Below are positions 25,201 to 35,199 of a stretch of 64,000 nucleotides of DNA, piece by piece. The translations under genes were made by a program, and so were the position numbers. The stretch's first letter is position 1. Each line of letters begins with the position of its first letter. The notes beneath the pieces are model-generated. The model was not told the origin of the DNA, did no database searches, and worked only from the letters and a program-made list of their open reading frames with translations. The DNA lies in contig NC_134828.1 of the NCBI RefSeq assembly GCF_004210375.1, positions 19,646,400 to 19,710,399 of the forward strand, written 5' to 3'. This stretch comes from Tachypleus tridentatus (lineage: Eukaryota > Arthropoda > Merostomata > Xiphosura > Limulidae).

Positions 25201-26620
25201 ATACATTGTAGTAGCCTCACCTGGATGATGATGTTAAAGTATATATTATAATACATTGTAGTAGCCTCACCTGGATTATGATGTTAAAGTATATATTATA
25301 ATACATTGTAGTAGCCTCACCTGGATGATGATGTTAAAGTATATATTATAATACATTGTAGTAGCCTCACCTGGATGATGATGTTAAAGTATATATTATA
25401 ATACATTGTTGTAGCCTCACCTGGATGATGACTTTAAAGTATATATTATAATACATTGTAGTAGCCTCACCTGGATGATGATGTTAAAGTATATATTATA
25501 ATACATTGTAGTAGCCTCACCTGGATGATGATGTTAAAGTATATATTATAATACATTGTAGTAGCCTCATCTGGATGATGATGTTAAAGTATATATTATA
25601 ATACATTGTAGTAGCCTCACCTGGATGATGATGTTAAAGTACATATAATAATACATTGTAATAGCCTCACCTGGATGATGATGTTAAAGTATATATTATA
25701 ATACATTGTAGTAGCCTCACCTGGATGATGATGTTAAAGTATATATTATAATACATTGTAGTAGCCTCACCTGGATGATGATGTTAAAGTATATATTATA
25801 ATACATTGTAGTAGCCTCACCTGGATGATGATGTTAAAGTATATATTATAATACATTGTAGTAGCCTCACCTGGATGATGATGTTAAAGTATATATTATA
25901 ATACATTGTAGTAGCCTCACCTGGATGATGATGTTAAAGTATATATTATAATACATTGTAGTAGCCTCACCTGGATGATGATGTTAAAGTATATATTATA
26001 ATACATTGTAGTAGCCTCACCTGGATGATGATGTTAAGGTATATATTATAATACATTGTAGTAGCCTCACCTGGATGATGATGTTAAAGTATATATTATA
26101 ATACATTGTAGTAGCCTCATCTGGATTATGATGTTAAAGTATATATTATAATACATTGTAGTAGCCTCACCTGGATGATGATGTTAAAGTATATATTATA
26201 ATACATTGTAGTAACCTTACCTGGATGATGATGTTAAAGTATATATTATAATACATTGTAGTAGCCTCACCTGGATTATGATGTTAAAGTATATATTATA
26301 ATACATTGTAGTAGCCTCACCTGGATGATGATGTTAAAGTATATATTATAATACATTGTAGTAGCCTCACCTGGATGATGATGTTAAAGTATATATTATA
26401 ATACATTGTAGTAGCCACCTGGATGATGATGTTAAAGTATATATTATAATACATTGTAGTAGCCTCACCAGGATGATGATATTAAAGTATATATTATAAT
26501 ACATTGTTGTAGCCTCACCTGGATGATGATGTTAAAGTATATATTATAATACATTGTAGTAGCCTCACCTGGATGATGATGTTAAAGTATATATTATAAT
26601 ACATTGTCGTAGCCTCACCT
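22266..26620. repeat. 50-bp satellite array 2, about 87 units
   Basis: Same 50-bp unit as array 1 but with many recurrent variants: ttttaat against ttataat cores, gatggcgtt, gattatgatg, gtagtctcaccagg, acattgttg, actttaaag and acatataataa. The variants recur in the same order at long intervals, showing higher-order duplication. The ends match array 1, with right flank cttacttattaacgta. Confidence 0.97.
23211..25670. repeat. Higher-order duplication within array 2 (about 1.45-1.55 kb)
   Basis: The variant sequence starting gtagtctcaccagg at 23211 restarts at 24661 (offset 1450). Later markers are 1550 apart: actttaaag at 23881 and 25431, and the acatataataa unit near 24091 and 25641. The offset change is a two-unit indel. 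With A for ttataat and T for ttttaat, copy 1 reads ATATTTA from 23281 and copy 2 reads ATATATTTA from 24731. Confidence 0.9.
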
Positions 26621-26992
26621 TACTTATTAACGTAATTCTTGTGGATATTTTACCCGTTTCCAAACTTTGCTGTACTCGTCCTATGAAATGTGGTGGTCAC
26701 TTATCTGTCTAGAATGCACCAATCAATCCATTGGTCACTACAAACAAAGGTAACGTTTCTCTTCATCTCTTGATAATTAGTGTGTTACTTTAAAACCTAA
26801 CAAAACCAAGGGACAAGAAAATATTCTCCCATAGCAGTTCATAAAATATTCAACACACATATACATTTCAGAAAAACGACCAAATTCCTATGAGTTACAT
26901 ATACGTAACTAACATTCTACCAATCATCAAATCTGTAACACAATGTCTCATTCACGTAACAAAAATAGGTGGCATCCAAGAAACCTGCACAA

Positions 26993-27238
26993 TTAAAACC
27001 TTTTAATTCGACTTCTATTTTCGTCTGTATAACTTGTTTTAAGCATTTGTTCGTCAAGATCACTCATTTGCTCAGACACTTTATCTGTACTTGTTGTAGA
27101 GTTACGCCTCATCTTGTGCCCCATGTTAAAAGGTATGCATTTTTTTGATTTTCTAGAAATGGTGTGAAAAAATGGACATTTCCAGAACAATAGGGTACCC
27201 AAGTTTACAGTATCTGTCAGTCTTGAAAGATCATTACA
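26993..27238 (-). other. Candidate terminal exon, 82 codons (exon Z), copy 2
   Basis: The acceptor-like tgtttcttttag on the reverse strand is followed by 81 residues and a stop. It keeps SRLTDTVNLG, WKCPFFHTISRKSKK, MGHKMRRN and SEQMSDLDEQML motifs and the SRIKRF end of the copy at 7777-8022. A second possible coding piece lies upstream on the same strand at about 27570-27735 (motifs ISLEDMKSCFSPREI and SLYIFP), also recurring in the other copies. Family not recognised. The alternative is a non-coding repeat with fortuitous frames. Confidence 0.32.
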
Positions 27239-27740
27239 CTAAAAGAAACATTGTTACAGTAAAGTATACTGGTAGATGTTGATAAACTATTGATAGAAAT
27301 TATTGTATTTTGATCAAATTACCATATCGTATGACAAGAAAAACGTGAACACATCCTTACTAGGGTATCAAGAAGAACAGTATATGAAAGATAGTTCAAA
27401 CAAGGTTGTTTTGAAAGTAAGGCTATCCATAAATCTATATCAATCAAAGTGTCTGACTTCACCACGTTATTTGGGCAAAGTGGCTAGCCAGCATACATTG
27501 GCATACATTTTCATTGGCAACATGAAAACGTTTGTGATAAGCCGTTTTCTGGCTTGTTAAATTTCGTTGTAGGGTTCATGTTCATTGCCCAAGGTATTGG
27601 GGGACTGGGTTTAACAGTTGAAGGAAGACTATCTTTTTCATAGGAAATATATAAAGAGATGGTGAAGTAAATATCTTGGCAGCTATTTCTCGTGGTGAAA
27701 AACAGCTCTTCATATCCTCCAGCGAAATTTCAGTGACACC

Positions 27741-28690
27741 TAATTAGATAATATTTCTAACATATGCTAGGTTTAAGTTGAATAATAACTTTGTTTTCCA
27801 GGATTATAATAGCATTACACTTACAGTGCATACTTTAGAGTAGGAAGTTACAAGATAGTTATGGCCAGCAGCGCCTCCATATGTTAATCCCTTTTACAAC
27901 TATTGTTTTGAACTAATCCAGAAACTCGCTTACAACAGTCCTAATTAAGCTATTGTTGGTGAGCTGCCGATCCTTCTAGTGATAAGCTGGGATGAACTTA
28001 CGATGAAGTATATCAATAACCTTACCTACAGCATTCCATGTCTATTTGCATAGTATGGCAACAATCACAATTAAATAGAGACTTTCAGTATTTAAAGTTA
28101 AGCTTTAACGAATATCATTATCTTTCTTTTGACTAATTAGTGGTTCTACTATTTTAATTCTAGTGAAAATGTATTAAAGCCTTCATTTTCATTGTTACCA
28201 AGGATTTTATTTTCTTTTGAAACTCACTAGTCCCTCCAGAATTGCAGAGTTTTCTGTAGAACAATTGTGCTAATGATAATTTCATATCTAGAACTTCGAC
28301 TGTAAACTGGTGTTTATCGTGAAGAACTGATGGATGAAGATACATTGTTTGTCAACATATTGCGTATGGTTTGTTCATTATGTACATCATCAGACTGACT
28401 CTGTGGTTTCAAGGAGCTTGAGTTTTGAACAGAGATCTCTTGTGAAGCTAAGTCTTATGATTTCCCAGTGATGTAAAAAGTTACAAGTTGCCTTATTGCT
28501 ACACCAGATGTTATGTTTTGAAGCATCCTAAAGCTGTCCACATTACTGCTTTTGACACCAATAAAGAAGATGTCTCTGACCAATAAGAGAAGGTGGTGAG
28601 ATGTCCCATCGGAGAATGCACCATTATTACCCACAATTGATGCTGCATGCATTACCATCTGCACTGAAATAACAATATTCACTTTATCTT
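27741..28690 (+). repeat. Copy of the foldback-module interior
   Basis: Matches about 12220-13110 in inverted orientation, with moderate divergence. A reverse-strand frame at 28455-28682 (HAASIVG, TSHHLLLLVRD) has a degraded counterpart near 12.3 kb. No known domain is assignable. Confidence 0.6.
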
Positions 28691-28699
28691 TGGACCCTC

Positions 28700-29200
28700 A
28701 TGCTGGTAAGTTAAGTAGTAGAAAGTAGAAATAGTATTAATATTACATTAATATTCCTCGATCGAGAAGATGTTGGTAAAATCAAATATTTCCTGTGGCA
28801 TCACTACAAACCAACCATGTAATGAGTCTTGACAACTAACTTGATGTGAGTTCAGAATGAATGAGGTAATCTCTACCTCAAAAACAAATGTTTTGATGAT
28901 GAAGACCAGGAAGGGAACCTGCACATTAGAACTGCTGGTGTTCCGTGACCCAAGTTGCCCCAACTGCAGGACCAGTGAGGATGCTCAAACGTAGAACCTC
29001 CAACCAAACTACCTAATTTTATTAGAAACTGACTTATCTTAAAACAAATCCCAGTGCTCAAAAGACACTACCAGAAGATGACCGGTAAGTGTTTGGAGGT
29101 TCCAACTTTTACACAATAGAGGAGAATCAAGAAAACCACTTCCTCTGTTGTTTGAAGAAGTGGTGTTGCCCCTGAGGTCTTTGTTAATCAAGATAGAGAA
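28700..29200. other. Unassigned, slightly GC-richer stretch
   Basis: Two overlapping reverse-strand frames (28748-28963 and 28873-29061) include WGNLGHGTP, faintly like an RCC1 repeat. Too little to name; frames are broken. Confidence 0.25.
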
Positions 29201-29201
29201 A

Positions 29202-29437
29202 GAGTCCTGATAAACACTCAGGATGACCTCAACACTATAAGAGTCCTGATAAATTCTCAGAATGACCTCAACACTATAAGAGTCCTGATAGACACTCAGG
29301 GAGAACTCAACACTATAATGACAGCTTGATAAACACTCAGGGTGACCTCAACACTATAAGAGTCCTGATAAACACTCAGGATGACCTCAACACTATAAGA
29401 GTCCTGATAAACACTCAGGATGACCTCAACACTATAA
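29202..29437. repeat. 39-bp minisatellite, 6 units
   Basis: Units gagtcctgataaacactcag followed by gatgacctcaacactataa start at 29202, 29241, 29280, 29319 (41 bp), 29360 and 29399. Confidence 0.95.
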
Positions 29438-30115
29438 TGACACCCATATGGAAGATAATTGAAACATGATGAAACTGCTAATAAGTACTACCATGATGAG
29501 AAATAAAACTTTGAGAAATTCTGTAATAAATTTCATATTTTCTAAATAGGCCTATTGTTATAAAGTTAGTAAATTGTGCACTTGTCATATATGTGGCTTT
29601 TTAAAATTAATTTATAAGTATATCTGTTTTAGTTTCTTTCTCTTTATAAGTGAATGTAGAAGGCATTGGTTTACAGTTTTTCCCACATATATAGGTTAAA
29701 ATAAGTGTTATTTCACGGTTTGGATTCTGGAATCTAAATTACAAGAATTCAGTTCTGGGTTTTATTGTTTTACTTATTGTTATAATGTTTGACTAAATAG
29801 TTTTATTCATCATGAATATAAAATTAATGTTTTTCATATTTTGTTTTTCAAAAGGGATTTTATTTCCTTCTATCAAATAAGTACTTTATTTGTGTTTTTT
29901 ATAAATTTATGTTTTCTTTGAAATTCATAATTACTTTCCTTGTACTATTCAGTTCAAGCTAAAAAGATTTCTATTTTAATAACATTTGTTGTCCATTGTT
30001 AAATGGTCGTATTTTATATCATTTATGCATTCAGAGTCCGTTAATATTACTGTCTATTAAAGTGAACAGATTATTTTTGTTTAAATAATCTTGTGCTTGG
30101 TAGGCTTTTTTTCAG
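29438..30115. other. No gene seen
   Basis: AT-rich, T-tract-rich sequence without repeats or open frames of note. Confidence 0.6.
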
Positions 30116-30236
30116 GCCCGGCATGACCAGATGGATAAGGCACTCGACTTGTAAGCTAAAAGTCGCGGTTTCGAATCCCCGTCACATCAAACATGGTCGC
30201 CATTTTAGACGTGGGGGCATTATAATGTGACGGTCA
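30116..30236 (+). mobile_element. SINE-A tRNA-derived head
   Basis: gcccggcatgaccagatgga (A-box side), ggtttcgaatccccg (near-perfect tRNA B-box) and gacgtgggggcattataatg define the head and start of the body. It is truncated after gtgacggtcaat. It resembles a tRNA gene but has a SINE body rather than an acceptor stem. Confidence 0.82.
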
Positions 30237-30436
30237 ATATTTTGTTTTGGATGTAAAATTTCAATGGACATACATCTGGATGGAACACAAAAGAAGCACA
30301 AATAACTTTAAAAAGTGTCTTTCTTTTTTTTTTTTTTTTCCCCGAATATACTTCCAGCTACAAATAATGGTTGTTTATATAGTTAGAATTGGTTAATGAA
30401 ACTTTGAAAAGGTAAAATATTGTCTTTACATATTAC

Positions 30437-30683
30437 TGATCATCCCGGTTGGTACATTTGTGAAGACCCCAACAATGGCTGGCATGTTGGCTAAGACATC
30501 AATAAAATGTATTTTTTCTCGCAGTGTCAATAAAGCTAGAAATACAGTGAATATAATTTCTGTCTTTGTAAGGACTGTAACATCGCTTAGTGGCAAGAAG
30601 TTTAAAAAGTTATACAAGAACAATATACCTATCGTTCCGATACTTCCTCGGATGAAAATTATTAAATACTGGAACAAAATATA
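30437..30683 (-). pseudogene. SLC35G-like fragment (about residues 89-165)
   Basis: Reverse-strand open stretch with FQYLIIFIRGSIGTIGILF, FLNFLPLSDVTVLTKTE and LREKIHFIDV, matching transmembrane segments 3-5 of the intact transporter. It is more diverged than the 1-888 copy (for example VFLALLTLREK against VILAFFILRET). Sequence on both sides is unrelated to the gene. A fifth, older remnant of the same family. Confidence 0.85.
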
Positions 30684-30729
30684 GTATTATGTTTTGTTTC
30701 TGTGTGAAATAAATATGTTATTTGAGAAC

Positions 30730-30880
30730 GGTTGGTATTGGTATTAACAGTTTTATTGATGAGGAAAGAACAACGTTTAGACATTCCTTGGTCATCTTCA
30801 AGTTAAGAAAAGATGACCTAGAAAGGGCTAAACGTTGTTCTCTACTTTATTTTAATAAAAGGTTTAATACACATACCAGC
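30730..30880. repeat. Palindrome with hammerhead-like arms (Penelope-type terminal remnant)
   Basis: 30730-30799 and 30809-30880 are inverted repeats around a roughly 10-base loop. Each arm reads outward as gatgacc, a short loop, then aaacgttgttct, as in the hammerhead ribozyme motifs carried by Penelope-like elements (CTGANGA, stem, GAAAC). Both arms are degenerate: the + arm lacks the CTGA box, the - arm has TTGAAGA, and both have taaac in place of gaaac. Ribozyme activity is therefore unlikely. Confidence 0.5.
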
Positions 30881-30884
30881 CGTC

Positions 30885-31744
30885 TTGAGATACATTTTTA
30901 TTTCAAGTGTGTTTCTCGTCTTCAAGAATGATCTCAAAACAGAAGACGAAAGTCTATTAAAACGTTTTCCTCACACTTGTGTTTCTACAACAGACAGTTG
31001 CTGTATAACTAAGCTTCAGATAAATACATATGTTCATGTCACCATTTCTCTTGAAACTTTAACCCATGTACAGCTTTTTATGACTTATTTTAGATAATAT
31101 ATGCTCAATAGAGGTCACTACAATATTGTGATATTTTTTCTCCCTCAATTTGTTATTTATTTTAATCAAACTTATGAATTATTATTGTCAGTAGCCTTTA
31201 TAATAAACAAATTCTAATTATTTAATAATAACTTTAATATTCTTATTGTTAATCAACTACTAATTACAGATTTGTTTTTATCCATTCTTCCTCTACTTGG
31301 TGGGACTCAATCCTCGGTCTTACAAACCGAGGTAAAGTTTTTATAAATCCCTCATTTCCTTAAAACTATGAGTCTGTACTGCGGTGTTAACTACTTATGT
31401 TAAAGTTGCAAAGAAAGCATCAGGCAAGCAGCTGTGACTTATAAAATGAAAACAAGTTAACAGTAAGTACCTGTATCAGGTTTATATTATTATATAAAAT
31501 ATTAACCATTAGAAAAATAATATTTTATCTTCACAACCTTGACTTGAAGACCTAAATGTACCTGTATTTGCCTGCAGTCTTTAAACATGTTCCACATAAG
31601 TGTAAAAATTCAAACTTGCACTTTCACGTGCATGTGTACATGACTTGACACGTCACATCACGTGACAAAAACAAAAGTTAAAATTTGCAAATTTTCATCA
31701 GAATGCAGTTTTCAGGTGGGTGTTTTTAATGTTATCGTGTAGTT
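30885..31744. other. No gene seen
   Basis: AT-rich sequence. The first ~50 bp (ccagccgtcttgagatac) may continue the Penelope-type remnant. Confidence 0.5.
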
Positions 31745-31860
31745 TGTATTTAAATTTTGCCCAAAGCTACACGCTATCCATACATAATTTAGTTATGCAA
31801 GACTAGAGGGAAGGAAGCCAGTCATCAACATCTACTGCCAATTCTAAGTACACTTTGTAG
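31745..31860 (-). mobile_element. SINE-A 3' body fragment
   Basis: ttgcccaaagctacacgc, gcaagactagagggaaggaa and catctactgccaattct are SINE-A body landmarks in reverse orientation. The tRNA-like head is absent. Confidence 0.72.
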
Positions 31861-31879
31861 ATGATTATAGAGATATTGG

Positions 31880-32770
31880 TTGTGCAGGTTTCTTGGATCC
31901 ATCCTATTTTTTATTACCTGAATGAGACATTGCATTGCAGAATTGATGATTGGTCCAGTATTAGTTACGTAGATGTAAGACATACGAATTTGGTTGTTTT
32001 TCCGAGATGTATATGTGTATATAATATTTTGTGAACTGCTTTCGGATCATATTTTCTTTTCCCTGGGTTTTCATAAGTTTCAAAGTCACACGACAATGAC
32101 CAAGTGATGAAGAGAAACATGACCTTTGATTGTAGTAGCCAATGGACAGTTGGTGCACTCCAAATACCTGAGTCACCAACTCATTTCCAATGGACAGTTG
32201 GTGCACTCCAAATAGCTGAGTCACCAACTCATTTCCACGCAAGAGTACAGCAAAAATATTTTAATATCCAATTTCAAATTATTAAAAGTCTTTCATGAAA
32301 TATTCGTAGCTTTAACTTTTAAACTTATGTGCTTGAAGTGTAACAGTTAGTTAATTTTGTTTCTCTATATAAACAAATTTGCACCTTTTTTCACTTCATT
32401 CTAGTTTTGATCAACAGATGCCACTACTATGAGAATATGCTGTACAGATGTTTTACAGTCTTAACCCAGCTTATAATTATATGGTTTACTCTCAAACACA
32501 TGCCATTTGACATTTTTTATTAAGAAGACAGTCTAGGTATTGTTATATAACCAAACGAAATCACATCATTTCACGTTTTTATTTGAAAGGTTCAAGTTTT
32601 GATGTAAAGACAAGAGCTACGTTTGATGTTTGAAGTTTTATTGGAAAGATTCTTTTACTGCTTTCGGTAAGTAACTTTTATTTTGTCTCCAAGGAATTTG
32701 TTTCACATCAGACATAGTAATCTGAAGGATTTATTCTAATCCAGTTTATACTTGGTTTGGTACTGAAATA
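31880..32770 (-). repeat. Satellite-free inverted copy of unit U
   Basis: On the reverse strand, 32770-32260 matches the left flank of the satellite in U (1981 to about 2482) and 32254-31880 matches the right flank (about 7453-7790). The two flanks are joined directly at about 32254. The 50-bp array is absent, as are about 70 bp on its left and 47 bp on its right. Divergence is much greater than between U1 and U2. At the same place this copy has its own 48-bp duplication. Confidence 0.78.
32139..32234. repeat. 48-bp tandem duplication, 2 units
   Basis: Two near-identical 48-bp units beginning ccaatggacagttggtgcac (32139-32186 and 32187-32234). The unit aligns with the single-copy U sequence near 7485-7525. 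Confidence 0.93.
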
Positions 32771-33194
32771 TGTTTATTTACTATGAGATTAGTGTGGTAT
32801 AGATAAAAGTTTGTGTGACAGAATTCTTTAGATATAAACATAAATTAACACATAAAGAAGTTATCAAAATGCAAACAGAATGACAAACGATTAAAAATAT
32901 CGAGTGTAATGTAACACACAAAATCGTGGAGACAAAGGTCAGAAAATCTAACTACATCTCAGTTTTAAACATATATACGCTATACAAGTAAAACTGTCTG
33001 TGTGGATATTGTTATCACAATTTCTGGTTTATGGCCTTAAAGAACCAGTGACCATAAATATCAGTTAATTTGTTTAAGAACCAAGTTATCACAGATTAGA
33101 AAATTTATATCCACTGATAAACGGAGGTTTTTAGATGTAATTCTCTTCCAAATGGAGATAATCATGTTGTGAAGAAACAAAGACACAGATCGAT
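32771..33194 (+). repeat. Distal 5' flank of the intact SLC35G gene
   Basis: Homologous in inverted orientation to about 1600-1980. No gene seen. Confidence 0.6.
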
Positions 33195-33690
33195 AAATAA
33201 CTTATCCACAGTACCACACAACAAAATATAAGAAAATATCCACAATACCATACACTAAAATATAGCAAAATATCCACAGTACCACACACTAAAATATAAG
33301 AATATATCCACAGTACCACACACTAAAATATAAGAATATATCCACAGTACAATACGTTAAAATATAACAAAATATCCACTGTATAATATTCTAAAATATA
33401 TAGAGTACCATATATTAAAATACGACAAAATATCCACACTGTATCATACATTAAAATAAAACAAAATATTCACAGTACCATACTCTAAAATGTAACAAAA
33501 TATCCTCTGTAACATACATTAAGTGTGATAACATATCCACAGTACTACACACAAAAATATCACAAAATATTCGCAGTACCATATGCTATAACGTAAACAA
33601 ATATCCACAGTACCATACGCAAAAAAAAACAACATCTACAGTATTATACACTAAAAGACAACACAATTTCCACCGTATTATGCACTAATA
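33195..33690. repeat. 34-bp minisatellite upstream of intact SLC35G, about 14 units
   Basis: Units of exactly 34 bp around 33250-33350 (taccacacactaaaatataa then gaatatatccacag), degenerating outward. Homologous to the other three arrays. Confidence 0.87.
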
Positions 33691-34111
33691 TAAAATAAAA
33701 GAAAAGTATTTAAAAACAAGGGTCATTTGAGGAATAATGAAAATAAATACAGTTAGAACTCTTTATATCTAATACATGGGAAAAATTGTACGTCTCTGAT
33801 CTACAAAATCATTTGTGATAACATAATAATTGATAACCAGGGACGGCAACATGACTTTTTTCTGGACGAGTATTCTTATTTTATAAAGACGTAAGTTGTA
33901 TTTCTGAACCAAACAAAGAGTATTCATGGTTTTAAGATTGAAATAAAACTGTAATATTTTCTGTGTAAACTGTAATGGTTAGTGAGTTGTCAACAATAAC
34001 TAAATAATAATTTGATTTATTATTGTTAGAAATAAGTGTTCAGCTCTTTATTGAATTTTGAATTTTTCTACTATATGTTTCTCTGAACACATTTTAAAAG
34101 CTTACAGATGT

Positions 34112-34136
34112 ATTTTATTTTTCTATCATATTCTAG
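34112..34136 (+). promoter_or_regulatory. Putative 3' splice site before the coding exon
   Basis: A T-rich tract ending atcatattctag (AG at 34135-34136) lies 37 bases before the start codon. It suggests that the coding exon is preceded by an intron and a 5' UTR exon outside the recognisable sequence. The duplicate at 16990-17470 keeps the AG; the copy near 41055 has it mutated to tctgg. Confidence 0.45.
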
Positions 34137-34173
34137 ATTGTCCGAAAAAAGTTAAGTATAAATCAGGAAGAAT

Positions 34174-35199
34174 ATGAGAAACAGGAATACGGAAAGAGGA
34201 AACACTTCCTTTGAAGTATCAAAAACATTTGGATCTCCCTTTCAGAAAATCAAATTTCCTGGTATTGGAATTATTCTAACTGTATTTCAGTGTATTGCTC
34301 AATGTATTCAATTAATGCTGGTTAAACTTACTCCAGGTGTCTCCAGACAGGTTATTTTGATTTACCGTGGAATATACATGGCTGCTTTCTGTGTACCAAT
34401 TATTGTACATAGCCGTCACTCTTTCTTCCCAAAGATTCTGTTCCAGTATTTAATAATATGCATCCGAGGAATTACTGGAACGATAGGTATATTGTTCTTG
34501 TATAATTCGTTAAACTTCTTGCCACTAAGCGATGTTACAGTCCTTATAAAGACAGAAATTATATTCACTGTAATTTTAGCTTTTTTCATTCTGCGAGAAA
34601 CAACACATTTTATTGACGTAATAGCCATCCTGTTAGCCATTGTTGGGATCATCTTAATTAGTTGTCCATCTTTTATTTTTGGAGGATTGGACAGTAAATT
34701 GGATGCACAATCTCGAATTGTTGGATCGTTACTAGCTGTTGGTTATGGTTTTTTCTCCTCGTTGACGACCATCATAGTGCGTAGGATAAAATCTTTAAAC
34801 TATGCTGTGGTTATCTTCCATTACTGTGTCATCCAGACTCTACTGTTATACACTTATCAGTTTATTGTTAACGACACTGTATTTCCAGAATGTGGAACTG
34901 TGATTTGGTTTATACTTGGAATTGGAATACTTAGTTTTGTCACTCAGTATTTTTATGTTAACGCCCTCTACGTTGAAAAGGCTAGTTGTGTGGCTTTAGT
35001 GGGTTCCTTGGAAATTGTTTTTTCTTTTATCTTTCAAATCACGATAACTGGTGAAGATGTAACTTTGTCGAGTGTGGTAGGTGCAGTGTTCATTACATTA
35101 GCAGTGGTAATGAAAGCATGTCTTCAATGGTATTCTGAAAGTCCTGAGAGTTTTTGGAAAGCTTTGAACAAAATAGGCTTAAGATACTTTAAACGTTAA
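34174..35199 (+). CDS. SLC35G-like EamA/DMT-family transporter, 341 aa
   Basis: A multi-pass membrane protein of the drug/metabolite transporter superfamily, closest in layout to the SLC35G group. The substrate of that group is poorly known, so none is assigned. About ten hydrophobic segments are visible, at residues 29-49, 60-79, 91-110, 117-140, 144-164, 182-202, 211-231, 242-264, 268-290 and 298-316. They form two five-helix EamA repeats. Family-like landmarks are LIYRGIYMA (TM2), RGITGTIGILFLYNSL (TM3), LPLSDVTVLIKTEIIFT (TM4), LRET before TM5, and YFYVNALYVEKAS (TM8-9). The 341-residue length is typical. The start is the first ATG after an in-frame TAA at 34159. The coding sequence is intronless, with a likely intron in the 5' UTR. 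It is the only intact member of five copies or fragments here, and an AATAAA near 35523 could serve polyadenylation. Confidence 0.92.
   Translation: MRNRNTERGNTSFEVSKTFGSPFQKIKFPGIGIILTVFQCIAQCIQLMLVKLTPGVSRQVILIYRGIYMAAFCVPIIVHSRHSFFPKILFQYLIICIRGITGTIGILFLYNSLNFLPLSDVTVLIKTEIIFTVILAFFILRETTHFIDVIAILLAIVGIILISCPSFIFGGLDSKLDAQSRIVGSLLAVGYGFFSSLTTIIVRRIKSLNYAVVIFHYCVIQTLLLYTYQFIVNDTVFPECGTVIWFILGIGILSFVTQYFYVNALYVEKASCVALVGSLEIVFSFIFQITITGEDVTLSSVVGAVFITLAVVMKACLQWYSESPESFWKALNKIGLRYFKR

Larger units (their letters stand above)
21701..27740 (+). repeat. Duplicated unit U, copy 2
   Basis: Direct-orientation copy of 1981-8427. The left flank (21701-22265) differs from copy 1 by a handful of bases. 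The right flank adds an extra roughly 100-bp stretch near 27460-27600. The left junction with module B is sharp at 21698/21701. Confidence 0.85.

Noticed and set aside
28455-28682. Harbinger-type transposase piece (SVQMV...TSHH...LLV)
   Set aside because: The resemblance to the family's catalytic block is only a few residues, and the other copy near 12.3 kb does not support it.
28873-29061. RCC1/HERC-like repeat (WGNLGHGTP)
   Set aside because: A single short match with two competing open frames and no second repeat; too weak to annotate.
30116-30236. Functional tRNA gene
   Set aside because: Good B-box, but the sequence continues into a SINE body and no acceptor stem pairs, so it is a tRNA-derived SINE.
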